Assembly (NCBI RefSeq): GCF_000421405.1
Contig: NZ_ATWY01000009.1
Location: 1-64,000 of the forward strand
Source of the DNA: Butyrivibrio sp. NC2007
GTDB lineage: Bacteria > Bacillota > Clostridia > Lachnospirales > Lachnospiraceae
Length of the DNA stretch: 64,000 bases
Direction of reading: 5' to 3'
Shown here: positions 8,650 to 17,701 of the stretch, one piece after another
How the letters are laid out: each line of letters opens with the position of its first letter
How positions within the stretch are numbered: position 1 is the first letter of the stretch
Program-made: the position numbers and the translations under genes
The notes under the pieces: model-generated
What the model was told of the DNA's origin: nothing
The model's database searches: none
Seen by the model: the letters and a program-made list of their open reading frames with translations, nothing else

Positions 8650-10009
8650 ACATCAATCCTCTGACAATGATCACAAGTATCATTATCGGCAATACAAATC
8701 TAAGATAAGGTCTAAGTGCCCTTGGCATTCTTAAGCCCTCTCCATCGTTGACTTCCCGGCGGAAATTATCAAATCCCCAGCCAAAACTGAAAACGCAGAA
8801 AATAACAAAGATAAGTGATCCGATAGGGAGCATTAAGTTGCTTACGATAAAGTCCTCAAAATCAAGGACGTTTCCTTTGCCAAAGAAATTTATGCCGCTC
8901 CATTTGTTGAATCCAAGGACGCATGGAAGGCTGGCAAATATCATGAAGATGCAATTAAAAACAATTGCTTTCCATCTGTCAATTCCAAAGTTATCGGTAA
9001 TGCATGCAACCAGGTTTTCGAAAACAGCTGTTACAGTTGAGAAGCTTGCAAAAGACATAAACACAAAGAACAATGTTCCCCAGACCATACCAAGTGGCAT
9101 TCCGATGAAAATGTTTGGCAGAGTCACAAATATAAGTGACGGTCCCTGCTCAGGTGCAACTCCAAAGCTAAAGCACGCCGGGAAAATGATGATACCTGAC
9201 ACAATGGCAACCAGGGTGTCAAGGATAGCGATCCTTCCTGCCTCTCCCAGAAGTGTCTTTTCCCTGGACATATAACTTCCAAAGATTTCGATTGAGCCCA
9301 TACCGACGCTCAAGGTGAAGAACGCCTGATTCATTGCAGCTGTTATCACGTTCTTGAATCCAACCTGCCTTGCCTGTTCAAAATCAGGAAGAAGGAAGAA
9401 CTTCATTCCCTGTGCTGCTCCGCTGAGGGTAAGGCTGTTTCCCGCAAGGACGAAGATCAGTACAAGGAGTCCTAACATCATGACCTTGTTTACCTTCTCA
9501 AGTCCGCCCTGAACACCGAATGACAATACAAGAAATCCCAGAATAATAGTTATCATTGTAAAGATTCCCATCTCTATCGGGCTGCTCAGTAGGCTGTCAA
9601 AAACCTGTGAAACCTCTCCCTCACCAAGATCCCTGAAATCTCCTATCATGAACTTGTAGCAGTAATTCATCATCCAGCCGGAAACCGTGGTGTAATACAT
9701 CATCAGAAGATAGCATCCGATCATTGATGTCCATCCGTGGATGTGCCATTTGCTGCCCTTTCTTTCAAGCTTTTTATACGCCCCGACCAGCGTCCTTCCG
9801 CTGGCTCTTCCTATGGCGAGCTCCATTGACATAACGGGAATTCCCATGATGAGAAGGAACAGGAGGTAGAACATTACAAAAACTCCTCCGCCGTTTTCTC
9901 CCGCAACATACGGAAACTTCCATACATTTCCGATTCCAATCGCACAGCCTGCACTAACAAGCAAAAATCCAAGTCTTGAGCCGAAGCCCTCACGCTGTTT
10001 ATTTTCCAT
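8648..10009 (-). CDS. NSS-family sodium-dependent transporter
   Basis: A membrane protein of about 453 residues with 11-12 hydrophobic segments. The LeuT-fold signature SAGCAIGIGNVWKFPY lies in the first helix and GGGVFVMFY in the second. The Neurotransmitter:Sodium Symporter family imports amino acids or related compounds with Na+. The ATG at 10009 (MENKQREG) is preferred over an upstream in-frame GTG, because it fits the family N-terminus and avoids overlap with the preceding LRR gene. It is last in a leftward operon with acyl-CoA ligase, DUF362 and LRR genes. An aromatic or branched amino acid substrate is plausible from context, not shown. Confidence 0.9.
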   Translation of the reverse strand: MENKQREGFGSRLGFLLVSAGCAIGIGNVWKFPYVAGENGGGVFVMFYLLFLLIMGIPVMSMELAIGRASGRTLVGAYKKLERKGSKWHIHGWTSMIGCYLLMMYYTTVSGWMMNYCYKFMIGDFRDLGEGEVSQVFDSLLSSPIEMGIFTMITIILGFLVLSFGVQGGLEKVNKVMMLGLLVLIFVLAGNSLTLSGAAQGMKFFLLPDFEQARQVGFKNVITAAMNQAFFTLSVGMGSIEIFGSYMSREKTLLGEAGRIAILDTLVAIVSGIIIFPACFSFGVAPEQGPSLIFVTLPNIFIGMPLGMVWGTLFFVFMSFASFSTVTAVFENLVACITDNFGIDRWKAIVFNCIFMIFASLPCVLGFNKWSGINFFGKGNVLDFEDFIVSNLMLPIGSLIFVIFCVFSFGWGFDNFRREVNDGEGLRMPRALRPYLRFVLPIMILVIIVRGLM

Positions 10010-10040
10010 AAAAACAAATCCAATCTTTCTAATGTAAAAT

Positions 10041-10964
10041 TTAAAACTCAAATACGTCCGGCGCTGCACCGGCTTTATCTTTTGCTGACTCCATAAGAAC
10101 CGCCGACAAAAGAGCCATCTTCTTATCAGCAGTCACTTTGATTGCCTTATCAACGCTATCTCCATCGAGCAATGAACTGCTGCCCGGAGAATTCTTTTTA
10201 TAGGTCAAAAGAGCTTTTATCACCTCTACAGTCTCCGGCTCGCTCTCAGCCATCTCCACAAGCCTCAGCAGTATAGACTCAGAGTTCTTACTTACATAAC
10301 TCTCGTACATGTCCCTGAAGTTCTCAGAAAGCTCTACCGGGTACAACAGTCTTCCAATGGCAATATCCTCGGAAACCGCGTTACCATCAATAAGCGCCTT
10401 CTCAAAGAGTCTGTCATAGCCGCGGTAATCCATAGAACGTCTGTCTACACACTCCCTGTAAAACATCCCCGAACCTGCTATCGAGAACTGAATGGTCCTG
10501 GCCATGGTATTCTCGTTAAAGTCATAGACATACCCCGGGAACGTAAGAAGCGCTTTTTCTCCATCAGGGAGAGTCAGCATAAAGCGTAGATTACCATCAT
10601 AATCCGCAAGGAAGTTTCTGACAACCTCAAACCATCCCCGGTTTAAAACAATCTCTATGTCTTTTAAGCTGTCGCACTGCCTGCAGACTCCGTCGTAGTA
10701 ATCATCGATGCTGTCATAAAGAGAAATCTTTTTTAAATTTCTGCAGTTATGAAACGCAAAGCCGTAAAGAGTCCTTATGCTCTCGGGTAGCGAAACACTG
10801 ACAAGGTCACTTCTTCCGGAAAAAGAGTGATTGCCGATAGCCTCAACACTGATCCCGTCAATCTCCTTCGGAACATTAAGATGGGCTACGCTTCCCTCGT
10901 AGCCCGTGATCTCTATATACTTATGTTCATCTTTTTTATCAGACTTAATCTCATACGTGAACAT
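10041..10964 (-). CDS. leucine-rich repeat (LRR_5/BspA-like) protein
   Basis: A 307-residue protein without signal peptide or membrane helix. Residues ~1-110 are BspA-type repeats: IEITGYEGSVAHLNVPKEID, IGNHSFSGRSDLVSVSLPES, LYGFAFHNCRNLKKISL. The remaining ~200 residues are helical and unassigned (SIAGSGMFYRECVDRR, IAIGRLLYPVELSENFRDMY). Such LRRs mediate protein-protein contact, but the partner is unknown. It lies between the DUF362 gene (6 bases upstream) and the NSS transporter gene, so it is co-transcribed with them. A cytosolic LRR protein in an aryl-acid operon is unusual. Confidence 0.75.
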   Translation of the reverse strand: MFTYEIKSDKKDEHKYIEITGYEGSVAHLNVPKEIDGISVEAIGNHSFSGRSDLVSVSLPESIRTLYGFAFHNCRNLKKISLYDSIDDYYDGVCRQCDSLKDIEIVLNRGWFEVVRNFLADYDGNLRFMLTLPDGEKALLTFPGYVYDFNENTMARTIQFSIAGSGMFYRECVDRRSMDYRGYDRLFEKALIDGNAVSEDIAIGRLLYPVELSENFRDMYESYVSKNSESILLRLVEMAESEPETVEVIKALLTYKKNSPGSSSLLDGDSVDKAIKVTADKKMALLSAVLMESAKDKAGAAPDVFEF

Positions 10965-10970
10965 ACAGAT

Positions 10971-12161
10971 TTAACCTATCTTCTTAACAAGTCTGCCAAG
11001 GGCGTTATTCTTGACCTTCATGGCTCCAACAGGGCAGAACTCCTGACAGCAGAAGCACTTGATGCACTTACTTCTGTCTATCTGCGGAACCTTGCCGTTC
11101 TTGCCGTTTTTATTCTCTCCATTAACCATAGTTATTGCAGAAGCAGGGCAGGTCTCAAAGCACTTCTTGCAACCTATGCACTCATTCTTTTTAACCTGAG
11201 GCTTGGAACTGAAAGCAATCTTAAAGGCAAATGCCTTAACAGCATTAAATGCCCCGTTCCCCTCAAAAGTAATGCTCTGGTGCTCGGTAGCTCTTTTAAA
11301 ATCAGCAATCCTCACATCAGGCAGCTTTATATCGCCAAGCACTTCCACCTCGTTTATATCCTTGGGGCCAAGACCTCTCTCGTAGGCAGCGCCAATGGTT
11401 GCCACATCATTCATAGTCATTCCGATGATGTCGGCGCAGACCATATCAAGAGCATAAGGCCTCTTAGACGAGAGTAGAACTCCTACATGTCTCTTTTCCC
11501 CGGCTGTAGGACCGTTGCCCTCCATACCGTCGATTCCGTCAACAATATAGAGCACAGGTTTAAAGAACTCGTTGAGATCCACCATTACGTTGGCAAAGGC
11601 CTTCTCAACAGGAAATCTCATGTGGTACTCAGGCTTGGTGGTTCCGGGTATCGTACCGAACATGTTCTTGACCGCGCAGCTCATGCCCATCATTGCATGG
11701 GTCTTGAGTTTGGAGATGTTTACTATCGCATCGCACTCATCAAGCCAGCCGGTATAGATGAAGTTCTTGATGGAAACAGCCTCAGGAAACTCAGCATCCT
11801 TAACAGTAAAGTCATCGTTGAGTTTAACCTTGTCACCCTCCAGCTCAAGAAGTCCGCAGTTCTTATAAATACCCTTTAAGAACGCAGATGTATACAGGCC
11901 TCCGGGACTGTCACCGATAACAACCGATGCTCCTTTTTCTGTTAACATATCACACACTACTTTGATCAATATCGGGTGTGTTGTAACAGCTTTTTCAGGT
12001 GCCATTCCGGTGACAAGATTGGCCTTGATGCCAACCCTCATGCCATCCTTAATAAAATCAAGCCCATGAATAAAAGAAAGGCTCTTTTCAAGAGCCTTTC
12101 TAACTTCACTGTATTCATATGTCTCACATTTAAGTAGTGATACAGGTTCAAAACTACCCAT
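10971..12161 (-). CDS. DUF362 protein with two [4Fe-4S] ferredoxin motifs
   Basis: A 396-residue soluble protein. Residues ~1-290 are the DUF362 fold, including KANLVTGMAPEKAVTTHP, VIGDSPGG, and NISKLKTHAMMGMSCAVKN. The C-terminus holds two ferredoxin motifs, CIGCKKCFETCP and CIKCFCCQEFCP, which should bind two [4Fe-4S] clusters. DUF362 proteins are poorly characterised; an electron-carrier or iron-sulfur role is likely. It lies 37 bases after the acyl-CoA synthetase gene, with GGAG upstream of the ATG. It may supply or accept electrons for the divergently encoded ferredoxin oxidoreductase, which is inference from context. Confidence 0.88.
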   Translation of the reverse strand: MGSFEPVSLLKCETYEYSEVRKALEKSLSFIHGLDFIKDGMRVGIKANLVTGMAPEKAVTTHPILIKVVCDMLTEKGASVVIGDSPGGLYTSAFLKGIYKNCGLLELEGDKVKLNDDFTVKDAEFPEAVSIKNFIYTGWLDECDAIVNISKLKTHAMMGMSCAVKNMFGTIPGTTKPEYHMRFPVEKAFANVMVDLNEFFKPVLYIVDGIDGMEGNGPTAGEKRHVGVLLSSKRPYALDMVCADIIGMTMNDVATIGAAYERGLGPKDINEVEVLGDIKLPDVRIADFKRATEHQSITFEGNGAFNAVKAFAFKIAFSSKPQVKKNECIGCKKCFETCPASAITMVNGENKNGKNGKVPQIDRSKCIKCFCCQEFCPVGAMKVKNNALGRLVKKIG

Positions 12162-12198
12162 TTATACAGCTCCAATCATTAAAATCAGTTCAATAATA

Positions 12199-13833
12199 TC
12201 ATGACTGATTTTGCTCTTCTACAATATGCAATCCACAGTATATCTCACGGAGCTTAGGTTTGTCTATCTTTCCGGTAGCATTTCTTATAACATTGGCAAA
12301 AATAATCTTACGAGGTCTCTTGTACCTTGGAAGATCGAGGCAGAACTCCTCTACTTCATCCTCGGTTAAGGTCATACCCTCTTTTACCTGAATAATAGCT
12401 GCTGCTATCTCACCAAGACGCTGGTCGCGAAGACCGATAACTGCTGCGTCGTGAATCTTGTTATTCTTCATCAGGAAGCTCTCGATCTGTACAGGATACA
12501 GGTTCTCACCTCCGGAGATGATAACGTCTTTCTTACGGTCAACAAGGAAGATGAAGCCGTCCTCATCCTGACGGGCCATATCACCGGTAAAGAGCCAGCC
12601 ATCTTTTAATATCTCAGCTGTAGCCTCAGGGTTCTTGTAGTATTCAACCATGACTCCGGGGCCCTTAACGCAGAGCTCACCGATCTCGCCTTTCTCAACG
12701 ATGTTTCCATCCTCGTCGACGATCTTGGTCTTCCATCCATATCCGGGAATACCGATGGCGCCTACCTTGTGGACGTTCTCCATACCAAGGTGTACGCAGC
12801 CGGGACCTGTGGACTCTGAAAGTCCGTAGTTTGTATCGTACTTGTGATCAGGGAAGTACTCAAGCCAGTGGCGAACCAGTGATGGCGGAATCGGCTGCGC
12901 ACCGATGTGCATCAGTCTCCACTGTTTAAGCCTGTAATCCTCCATCTTGAGCTTGCCGGAATCCAGAGCTGCCAGGATATCCTGTGCCCACGGAACGAGG
13001 AGCCAAACGATGGTACATCTCTCCTCAGATACCGCTCTGAAGATTGCCTCAGGTGAATTACCTTTCAAAAGAACAGCTCTTGAGCCTGTGTATAATGAAC
13101 CAAACCAGTGCATCTTGGCACCTGTGTGATACAGAGGAGGGATGCAAAGGAAATTATCTGCATGAGTAGTCTCATGGTGCATGGCTTCCATCTTGGCTGA
13201 CTGCATAAGAGCAGTGTGGATATGAAGAATAGCCTTGGGGAAACCTGTTGTTCCCGATGAGAAATAGATAGCTGCATCATCCTTGTCCTCAACCAGGATC
13301 TTGGGAGCCTGGGATGAAGCATTGGATGCATATCTGTAATAGTCATCAGCATATGAAGGACACTGATCTCCCACGAAAAGAAGAAGCATCTCTTTTTTTA
13401 GTTTCTGGGCGATATCTTCGATACGTCCGATAAACTCAGGTCCATAGAATAAAACATCCGAGTCCGAAGCCTTAAGACAGTAATCAATCTCTTCCGAATC
13501 AAAACGGAAATTGAGAGGAACAGCCACTGCTCCGGCCTTAAGTACACCGAAGTAAATAGGCAGCCACTCGAGACAGTTCATAAGAAGAATTGCGCACTTC
13601 TGGCCCTTCTTGATACCTCTCTCGATAAGCATGTTGGCAACTCTGTTTGCCTTCTCGTCAAAAACCGACCAGGTGATCTGTCTTCTATAGTAAGCTGTGG
13701 AAGTGGGCTGAATGAGTTCATATTCTCTCCAGGTAACCCTCTGCTCTTCCTTGATCTCAGGATTGATCTCAACAAGAGCAACCTCTTCCCCATAGAGCTT
13801 ACTGTTTCGTTCAAGTAAATCTGTGATTGGCAT
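12199..13833 (-). CDS. class I AMP-forming acyl/aryl-CoA synthetase
   Basis: A 544-residue ANL-superfamily ligase. Its motifs, in order, are the P-loop YFSSGTTGFPKA (~210-222), the adenine-binding YGLSESTG (~338-345), the hinge GWLFTGDMARQDEDGFIFLVD (A7/A8 region) followed by RKKDVIISGGENLYP, and the catalytic lysine in ATGKIDKP near the C-terminus. It activates a carboxylic acid to an acyl-adenylate and then an acyl-CoA. A medium-chain or aryl substrate is possible; the sequence does not decide. First gene of a leftward four-gene operon, with AGGGGG before the ATG. It shares its operator design with the iorA operon, so it probably serves the same substrate class. Confidence 0.9.
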   Translation of the reverse strand: MPITDLLERNSKLYGEEVALVEINPEIKEEQRVTWREYELIQPTSTAYYRRQITWSVFDEKANRVANMLIERGIKKGQKCAILLMNCLEWLPIYFGVLKAGAVAVPLNFRFDSEEIDYCLKASDSDVLFYGPEFIGRIEDIAQKLKKEMLLLFVGDQCPSYADDYYRYASNASSQAPKILVEDKDDAAIYFSSGTTGFPKAILHIHTALMQSAKMEAMHHETTHADNFLCIPPLYHTGAKMHWFGSLYTGSRAVLLKGNSPEAIFRAVSEERCTIVWLLVPWAQDILAALDSGKLKMEDYRLKQWRLMHIGAQPIPPSLVRHWLEYFPDHKYDTNYGLSESTGPGCVHLGMENVHKVGAIGIPGYGWKTKIVDEDGNIVEKGEIGELCVKGPGVMVEYYKNPEATAEILKDGWLFTGDMARQDEDGFIFLVDRKKDVIISGGENLYPVQIESFLMKNNKIHDAAVIGLRDQRLGEIAAAIIQVKEGMTLTEDEVEEFCLDLPRYKRPRKIIFANVIRNATGKIDKPKLREIYCGLHIVEEQNQS

Positions 13834-13869
13834 TTTGTAAAACCCCCTAAAAATAACTCGTGCACTAAT

Positions 13870-13883
13870 GTGCTTTAAAGCAC
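13870..13883. promoter_or_regulatory. operator palindrome GTGCTTTAAAGCAC, left copy
   Basis: A perfect 14-bp palindrome lies eight bases downstream of the -10 of the leftward acyl-CoA synthetase promoter, over the likely start of transcription. The flank ACTTTA is also shared with the right copy. This placement suits a repressor. The regulator is not encoded nearby. Confidence 0.8.
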
Positions 13884-13891
13884 TAAAGTTG

Positions 13892-13920
13892 AGTATACAT
13901 TTTTTTTAGAAAAAAATCAA
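13892..13920 (-). promoter_or_regulatory. promoter of acyl-CoA synthetase operon
   Basis: On the minus strand, TTGATT (13920-13915), 17 bases, TATACT (13897-13892). The distance to the palindrome downstream equals that of the divergent promoter, giving a mirror-image control region. Confidence 0.75.
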
Positions 13921-13939
13921 ATAGATACTCATTTCCGGT

Positions 13940-13968
13940 TTGACCTTTTTTCATTAATTATGTATACT
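13940..13968 (+). promoter_or_regulatory. promoter of iorAB-paaK-ACT operon
   Basis: TTGACC (13940-13945), a 17-base spacer and TATACT (13963-13968) make a good vegetative promoter. The start site would fall in or just before the palindrome at 13977. Confidence 0.8.
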
Positions 13969-13976
13969 TTACTTTA

Positions 13977-13990
13977 GTGCTTTAAAGCAC
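13977..13990. promoter_or_regulatory. operator palindrome GTGCTTTAAAGCAC, right copy
   Basis: Same perfect 14-bp palindrome as at 13870, again eight bases after a -10 box and preceded by ACTTTA. A variant, ACGCTTTAAAGCGT, occurs in the symporter promoter at 30157. One regulator may bind all three. Confidence 0.8.
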
Positions 13991-14016
13991 GGATATGAAG
14001 GTAGGAGGTTTATGTA

Positions 14017-15771
14017 ATGAACAATAATGAGAACAAGCAGCTCATGCTGGGCAATAAGGCTGTTGCCCGGGGTCTTTACGAGGCCGGAGTCTGCTTTATT
14101 TCCAGCTATCCCGGAACTCCCAGTACAGAGGTTACTGAGGAAGCTGCTAAATATGATGAGATCTACTGTGAGTGGGCTCCCAACGAGAAGGTTGCCATGG
14201 AGTCAGCATTCGGCGCATCCCTTGCAGGTCGCAGAAGCTTCTGCGCACAGAAGCACGTTGGTCTCAACGTTGCAGCAGATCCTCTTTATACAATGTCCTA
14301 CACCGGTGTAAATGCCGGAATGGTCATCGTTGTTGCAGATGATGCAGGAATGCACTCATCACAGAACGAGCAGGATTCAAGACATCACGCCATCGCTGCC
14401 AAGGTTCCCATGATCGAGCCTTCAGATTCAGCTGAGGCCCTTGAGTTTACAAAGCTCGCCTACGAAATCTCAGAGAAATTCGATACTCCGGTACTTCTTA
14501 AGATGTGCACAAGAGTTGCGCACTCCCAGTCCCTTGTAGAGACAGGTGACAGAAACGTTCCGGATTTCCCATATGAAAAGAACATCGGCAAATACGTTAT
14601 GATGCCCGGTAATGCCAAGAAGCGCCACCCAATCGTTGAGGAGCGCACAAAAAAGCTTATCGAGTACGCTGAGAACTGCCCACTCAACCGCGTTGAAATG
14701 GGCGGAACCGAGATTGGTATCATCACCTGCTCAACCTCTTATCAGTATGTAAAAGAGGTATTTGGTGACAGCGTATCAGTTCTTAAACTTGGTATGACCA
14801 ATCCTCTTCCAAATCAGCTCATCAAGGACTTTGCAGCCAAGGTTGACAAGCTCTTTGTTGTTGAGGAGCTTGATCCGATCATCGAGAATCACGTTAAGGC
14901 CCTTGGTCTTTCTGTTACAGGAAAAGACCTTCTTCCTGTATGCGATGAGTTCTCTCAGAACCTCATTGCAAAGGCCTTCGGAAAAGACACAAATGACTCC
15001 TTTGCACTTGAGGATGCAATTCCAAACAGACCTCCTGTTATGTGCGCAGGATGTCCTCACAGAGGTCTTTTCTACACTCTTAAAAAGAATAACTGCACCG
15101 TACTTGGTGATATCGGATGCTACACACTCGGAGCTGTTCCTCCGCTTGGTGCCATCGAGATGACACTTTGCATGGGTGCTTCAATCGGTGCTGTTCACGG
15201 CTTTAACAAGGTAAGAGGCGCTGAGAGCGAGAACAAAACCGTCGCTGTTATCGGTGACTCAACCTTCATGCACTCAGGTATGACAGGTCTTGCAAACGTT
15301 GCCTACAACCAGTCCAATTCAACAATTGTCATCGTAGATAACTCAATCACAGGTATGACAGGACATCAGCAGAACCCTACAACAGGCTACAACATTAAAG
15401 GTGACCCTGCTGGCAAGATCGATCTTGAAGCCCTTTGCAGAGCTATGGGCTTTGAGAGAGTCAGAGTTGTTGATCCTTATAACCTTGATCAGTGTGACAA
15501 GGTCCTTAAAGAGGAACTTGCAGCAGCTGCTCCTTCAGTTATCATTTCAAGACGTCCCTGCGCTCTTCTTAAGTACGTCAAGCACAATCCACCTCTTAGC
15601 ATCAACAGAGATAAGTGCGTTGGCTGTAAGAGCTGCATGAAGATCGGATGTCCCGCCATCTCCATGAAGGATGGCAAGGCAACCATCGACAATACTCTCT
15701 GCGTAGGATGCAACGTATGCAGTCAGCTTTGTCCTGTTGGGGCTTTTGAAGGAATGAAGGAGGACAAATAA
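14017..15771 (+). CDS. iorA: indolepyruvate:ferredoxin oxidoreductase, alpha subunit
   Basis: A 584-residue subunit. The N-terminal pyrimidine domain begins LMLGNKAVARGLYEAGVCF and YPGTPSTEV. The C-terminal TPP-binding half has CAGCPHRGLFY, GDIGCYTLG, GDSTFMHSGMTG and VDNSITGMTG. Two ferredoxin motifs close it: CVGCKSCMKIGCP and CVGCNVCSQLCP. The enzyme interconverts aryl-2-oxo acids (indolepyruvate, phenylpyruvate) and aryl-acetyl-CoA with ferredoxin, and is oxygen sensitive. TAGGAGG precedes the ATG. It is first in a four-gene operon. With a phenylacetate-CoA ligase beside it, it may run in the reductive carboxylation direction, a known route by which rumen bacteria make aromatic amino acids. 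Confidence 0.95.
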   Translation: MNNNENKQLMLGNKAVARGLYEAGVCFISSYPGTPSTEVTEEAAKYDEIYCEWAPNEKVAMESAFGASLAGRRSFCAQKHVGLNVAADPLYTMSYTGVNAGMVIVVADDAGMHSSQNEQDSRHHAIAAKVPMIEPSDSAEALEFTKLAYEISEKFDTPVLLKMCTRVAHSQSLVETGDRNVPDFPYEKNIGKYVMMPGNAKKRHPIVEERTKKLIEYAENCPLNRVEMGGTEIGIITCSTSYQYVKEVFGDSVSVLKLGMTNPLPNQLIKDFAAKVDKLFVVEELDPIIENHVKALGLSVTGKDLLPVCDEFSQNLIAKAFGKDTNDSFALEDAIPNRPPVMCAGCPHRGLFYTLKKNNCTVLGDIGCYTLGAVPPLGAIEMTLCMGASIGAVHGFNKVRGAESENKTVAVIGDSTFMHSGMTGLANVAYNQSNSTIVIVDNSITGMTGHQQNPTTGYNIKGDPAGKIDLEALCRAMGFERVRVVDPYNLDQCDKVLKEELAAAAPSVIISRRPCALLKYVKHNPPLSINRDKCVGCKSCMKIGCPAISMKDGKATIDNTLCVGCNVCSQLCPVGAFEGMKEDK

Positions 15772-15772
15772 G

Positions 15773-16345
15773 ATGGAAACAAAGAATATAATGATCGTGG
15801 GCGTTGGCGGACAGGGCTCACTTCTTGCAAGTAAACTCCTTGGACATCTCTTAATGAGCCAGGGCTATGACGTTAAGGTTTCAGAAGTACACGGAATGAG
15901 CCAGAGAGGCGGATCCGTTGTCACATACGTAAGATACGGCGACAAGGTCTTTTCCCCTGTGATCGACAAGGGCGAGGCAGACTACATCGTATCATTTGAA
16001 ATTCTGGAGGCTGCAAGATGGCTTCCCTTCCTTAAGAAGGACGGCCAGATCGTGACCAACACCCAGCAGATCGATCCCATGCCTGTTATCACAGGAGCAG
16101 CAGAGTATCCTTCTGACCTGGTAAAAAAGCTTAAGGAGTCCGGTGCCAAAGTTGATGCCCTCGACTGCCTCTCTCTCGCAGAAGAGGCCGGCTCAGCAAA
16201 GGCTGTAAACATTGTTCTTCTCGGAAGACTCTCCCACTACTTCGATCTTCCTGAAGAAGCATGGATGAAGTCTCTTGAAGCAAATGTACCCGAGAAATTC
16301 CTGGAAATGAACAAGAAAGCATTCCAGCTTGGCAAAAATCAGTAA
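15773..16345 (+). CDS. iorB: indolepyruvate:ferredoxin oxidoreductase, beta subunit
   Basis: A 190-residue gamma-type 2-oxoacid oxidoreductase domain. It starts IMIVGVGGQGSLLASKLLG, has the KVSEVHGMSQRGGSVVTYVR core, then ADYIVSFEILEAARWLPFL. It assembles with the alpha subunit as an (alpha-beta)2 enzyme. The ATG lies one base after the iorA stop and its AAGGAGG site is inside the last iorA codons, so the two are translationally coupled, which fits equal stoichiometry. Confidence 0.95.
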   Translation: METKNIMIVGVGGQGSLLASKLLGHLLMSQGYDVKVSEVHGMSQRGGSVVTYVRYGDKVFSPVIDKGEADYIVSFEILEAARWLPFLKKDGQIVTNTQQIDPMPVITGAAEYPSDLVKKLKESGAKVDALDCLSLAEEAGSAKAVNIVLLGRLSHYFDLPEEAWMKSLEANVPEKFLEMNKKAFQLGKNQ

Positions 16346-16370
16346 TTCTTTTAATTGGGAGGAGTATCTT

Positions 16371-17672
16371 ATGGAGCATTATTATCAACCCGAGATTGAA
16401 TGTGCCCCTTATGAGGAAATAAGGAAGATTCAATCAGAAAAGCTTGTAAAACAGGTAAAGCACGTATGGGACAATGTCCCTTACTACCGCAAAAAGATGG
16501 AAGAAAAAGGAGTTACACCTGACGACATCAAATCTGTTGATGATCTTCATAAGCTTCCTTTCCTCTCCAAAGCAGATCTGCGTGAGACCTATCCCGACGG
16601 ACTTCTTGCAGTTCCCAAGGACGACGTTGTCAGAATCCACTCAACATCAGGCACAACCGGTAAAAGAGTTGTTGCCTATTATACACAGAATGATATAGAC
16701 CTCTGGGAGGATTGCTGCGCAAGAGCCATCATGGCTGCAGGCGGAACCAATGAGGATGTTGTTCAGGTTTCCTACGGCTATGGTCTGTTCACAGGCGGTG
16801 CAGGACTTCACGGCGGTTCACACAAGGTCGGAAGCCTTACAATCCCCATGAGTTCAGGTAATACCGACAGACAGATCATGTTTATAAAAGACCTTAACGC
16901 TACAATCCTGTGCTGTACACCAAGCTATGCTGCATATCTTGGCGAGCGTATGCAGGAAATGGGATACGGCCCAGATGATATTCCTCTTAAGGCAGGCATC
17001 TTTGGTGCTGAGGCCTGGAGTGAAGAAATGAGACAGAGCATCCAGAAGACCATGGGCATCAAGGCTTTCGATATCTACGGTCTTACAGAGCTCTCCGGTC
17101 CCGGAGTTGCCTTTGAATGTTCAGCTCAGCAGGGAATGCACATCAATGAAGATCACTTTATTGCTGAGATAATCGATCCCGATACCGGCGAGGTGCTTCC
17201 TGAAGGCGAGCAGGGTGAACTTGTGTTTACAGCTATCGACAAGGAAGCTTTCCCCATGATCCGTTATCGCACCAAGGATATCTGCAGACTTTCAAGAGAG
17301 AAATGCTCCTGCGGAAGAACCCATGTCAGAATGGCTAAGCCTATGGGAAGATCAGACGACATGCTCATCATCAGAGGTGTCAACGTATTCCCGAGCGAGA
17401 TCGAGACTGTTCTTCTCAACAACGGTTATGCAGCTAACTACCAGATCGTTGTTGACCGTGTAAACAACACTGATACTCTTGATGTTCAGGTTGAGATGAC
17501 ACCTGAGATGTTCAATGATAATGTCGGTGAAGTTGAAGAGAGACAGAAGAAACTCATGGCTGACCTTAAGTCAATGCTCGGCATCAAGGCTAAGGTTTCA
17601 CTTCTTGCTCCTAAGTCCATCGCAAGATCAGAGGGCAAGGCTGTCAGAGTTATAGATAAGAGAAAGATCTGA
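16371..17672 (+). CDS. paaK: phenylacetate-CoA ligase
   Basis: A 434-residue ligase of the PaaK type, shorter than class I acyl-CoA synthetases. Landmarks are the P-loop STSGTTGKRVVAYYT, the YGYGLFTGGAGLHGG segment, IYGLTELSGPGVAFECS, IRYRTKDICRL and the C-terminal GRSDDMLIIRGVNVFPSEIE. It uses ATP and CoA to make phenylacetyl-CoA or related aryl-acetyl-CoA. The start at 16371 (MEHYYQPEIE) follows GGGAGGAG and avoids overlap with iorB. The chemistry links directly to the oxidoreductase upstream, allowing uptake of free aryl acids or release of aryl acids with ATP gain. Confidence 0.93.
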   Translation: MEHYYQPEIECAPYEEIRKIQSEKLVKQVKHVWDNVPYYRKKMEEKGVTPDDIKSVDDLHKLPFLSKADLRETYPDGLLAVPKDDVVRIHSTSGTTGKRVVAYYTQNDIDLWEDCCARAIMAAGGTNEDVVQVSYGYGLFTGGAGLHGGSHKVGSLTIPMSSGNTDRQIMFIKDLNATILCCTPSYAAYLGERMQEMGYGPDDIPLKAGIFGAEAWSEEMRQSIQKTMGIKAFDIYGLTELSGPGVAFECSAQQGMHINEDHFIAEIIDPDTGEVLPEGEQGELVFTAIDKEAFPMIRYRTKDICRLSREKCSCGRTHVRMAKPMGRSDDMLIIRGVNVFPSEIETVLLNNGYAANYQIVVDRVNNTDTLDVQVEMTPEMFNDNVGEVEERQKKLMADLKSMLGIKAKVSLLAPKSIARSEGKAVRVIDKRKI

Positions 17673-17701
17673 TGTTATAATTAATTCAGGAGGATAAGAG
17701 A

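Noticed and set aside
10007..10069. Upstream GTG start of the NSS transporter
   Set aside because: It would overlap the LRR gene and add 20 residues not typical of the family; the ATG at 10009 fits better.
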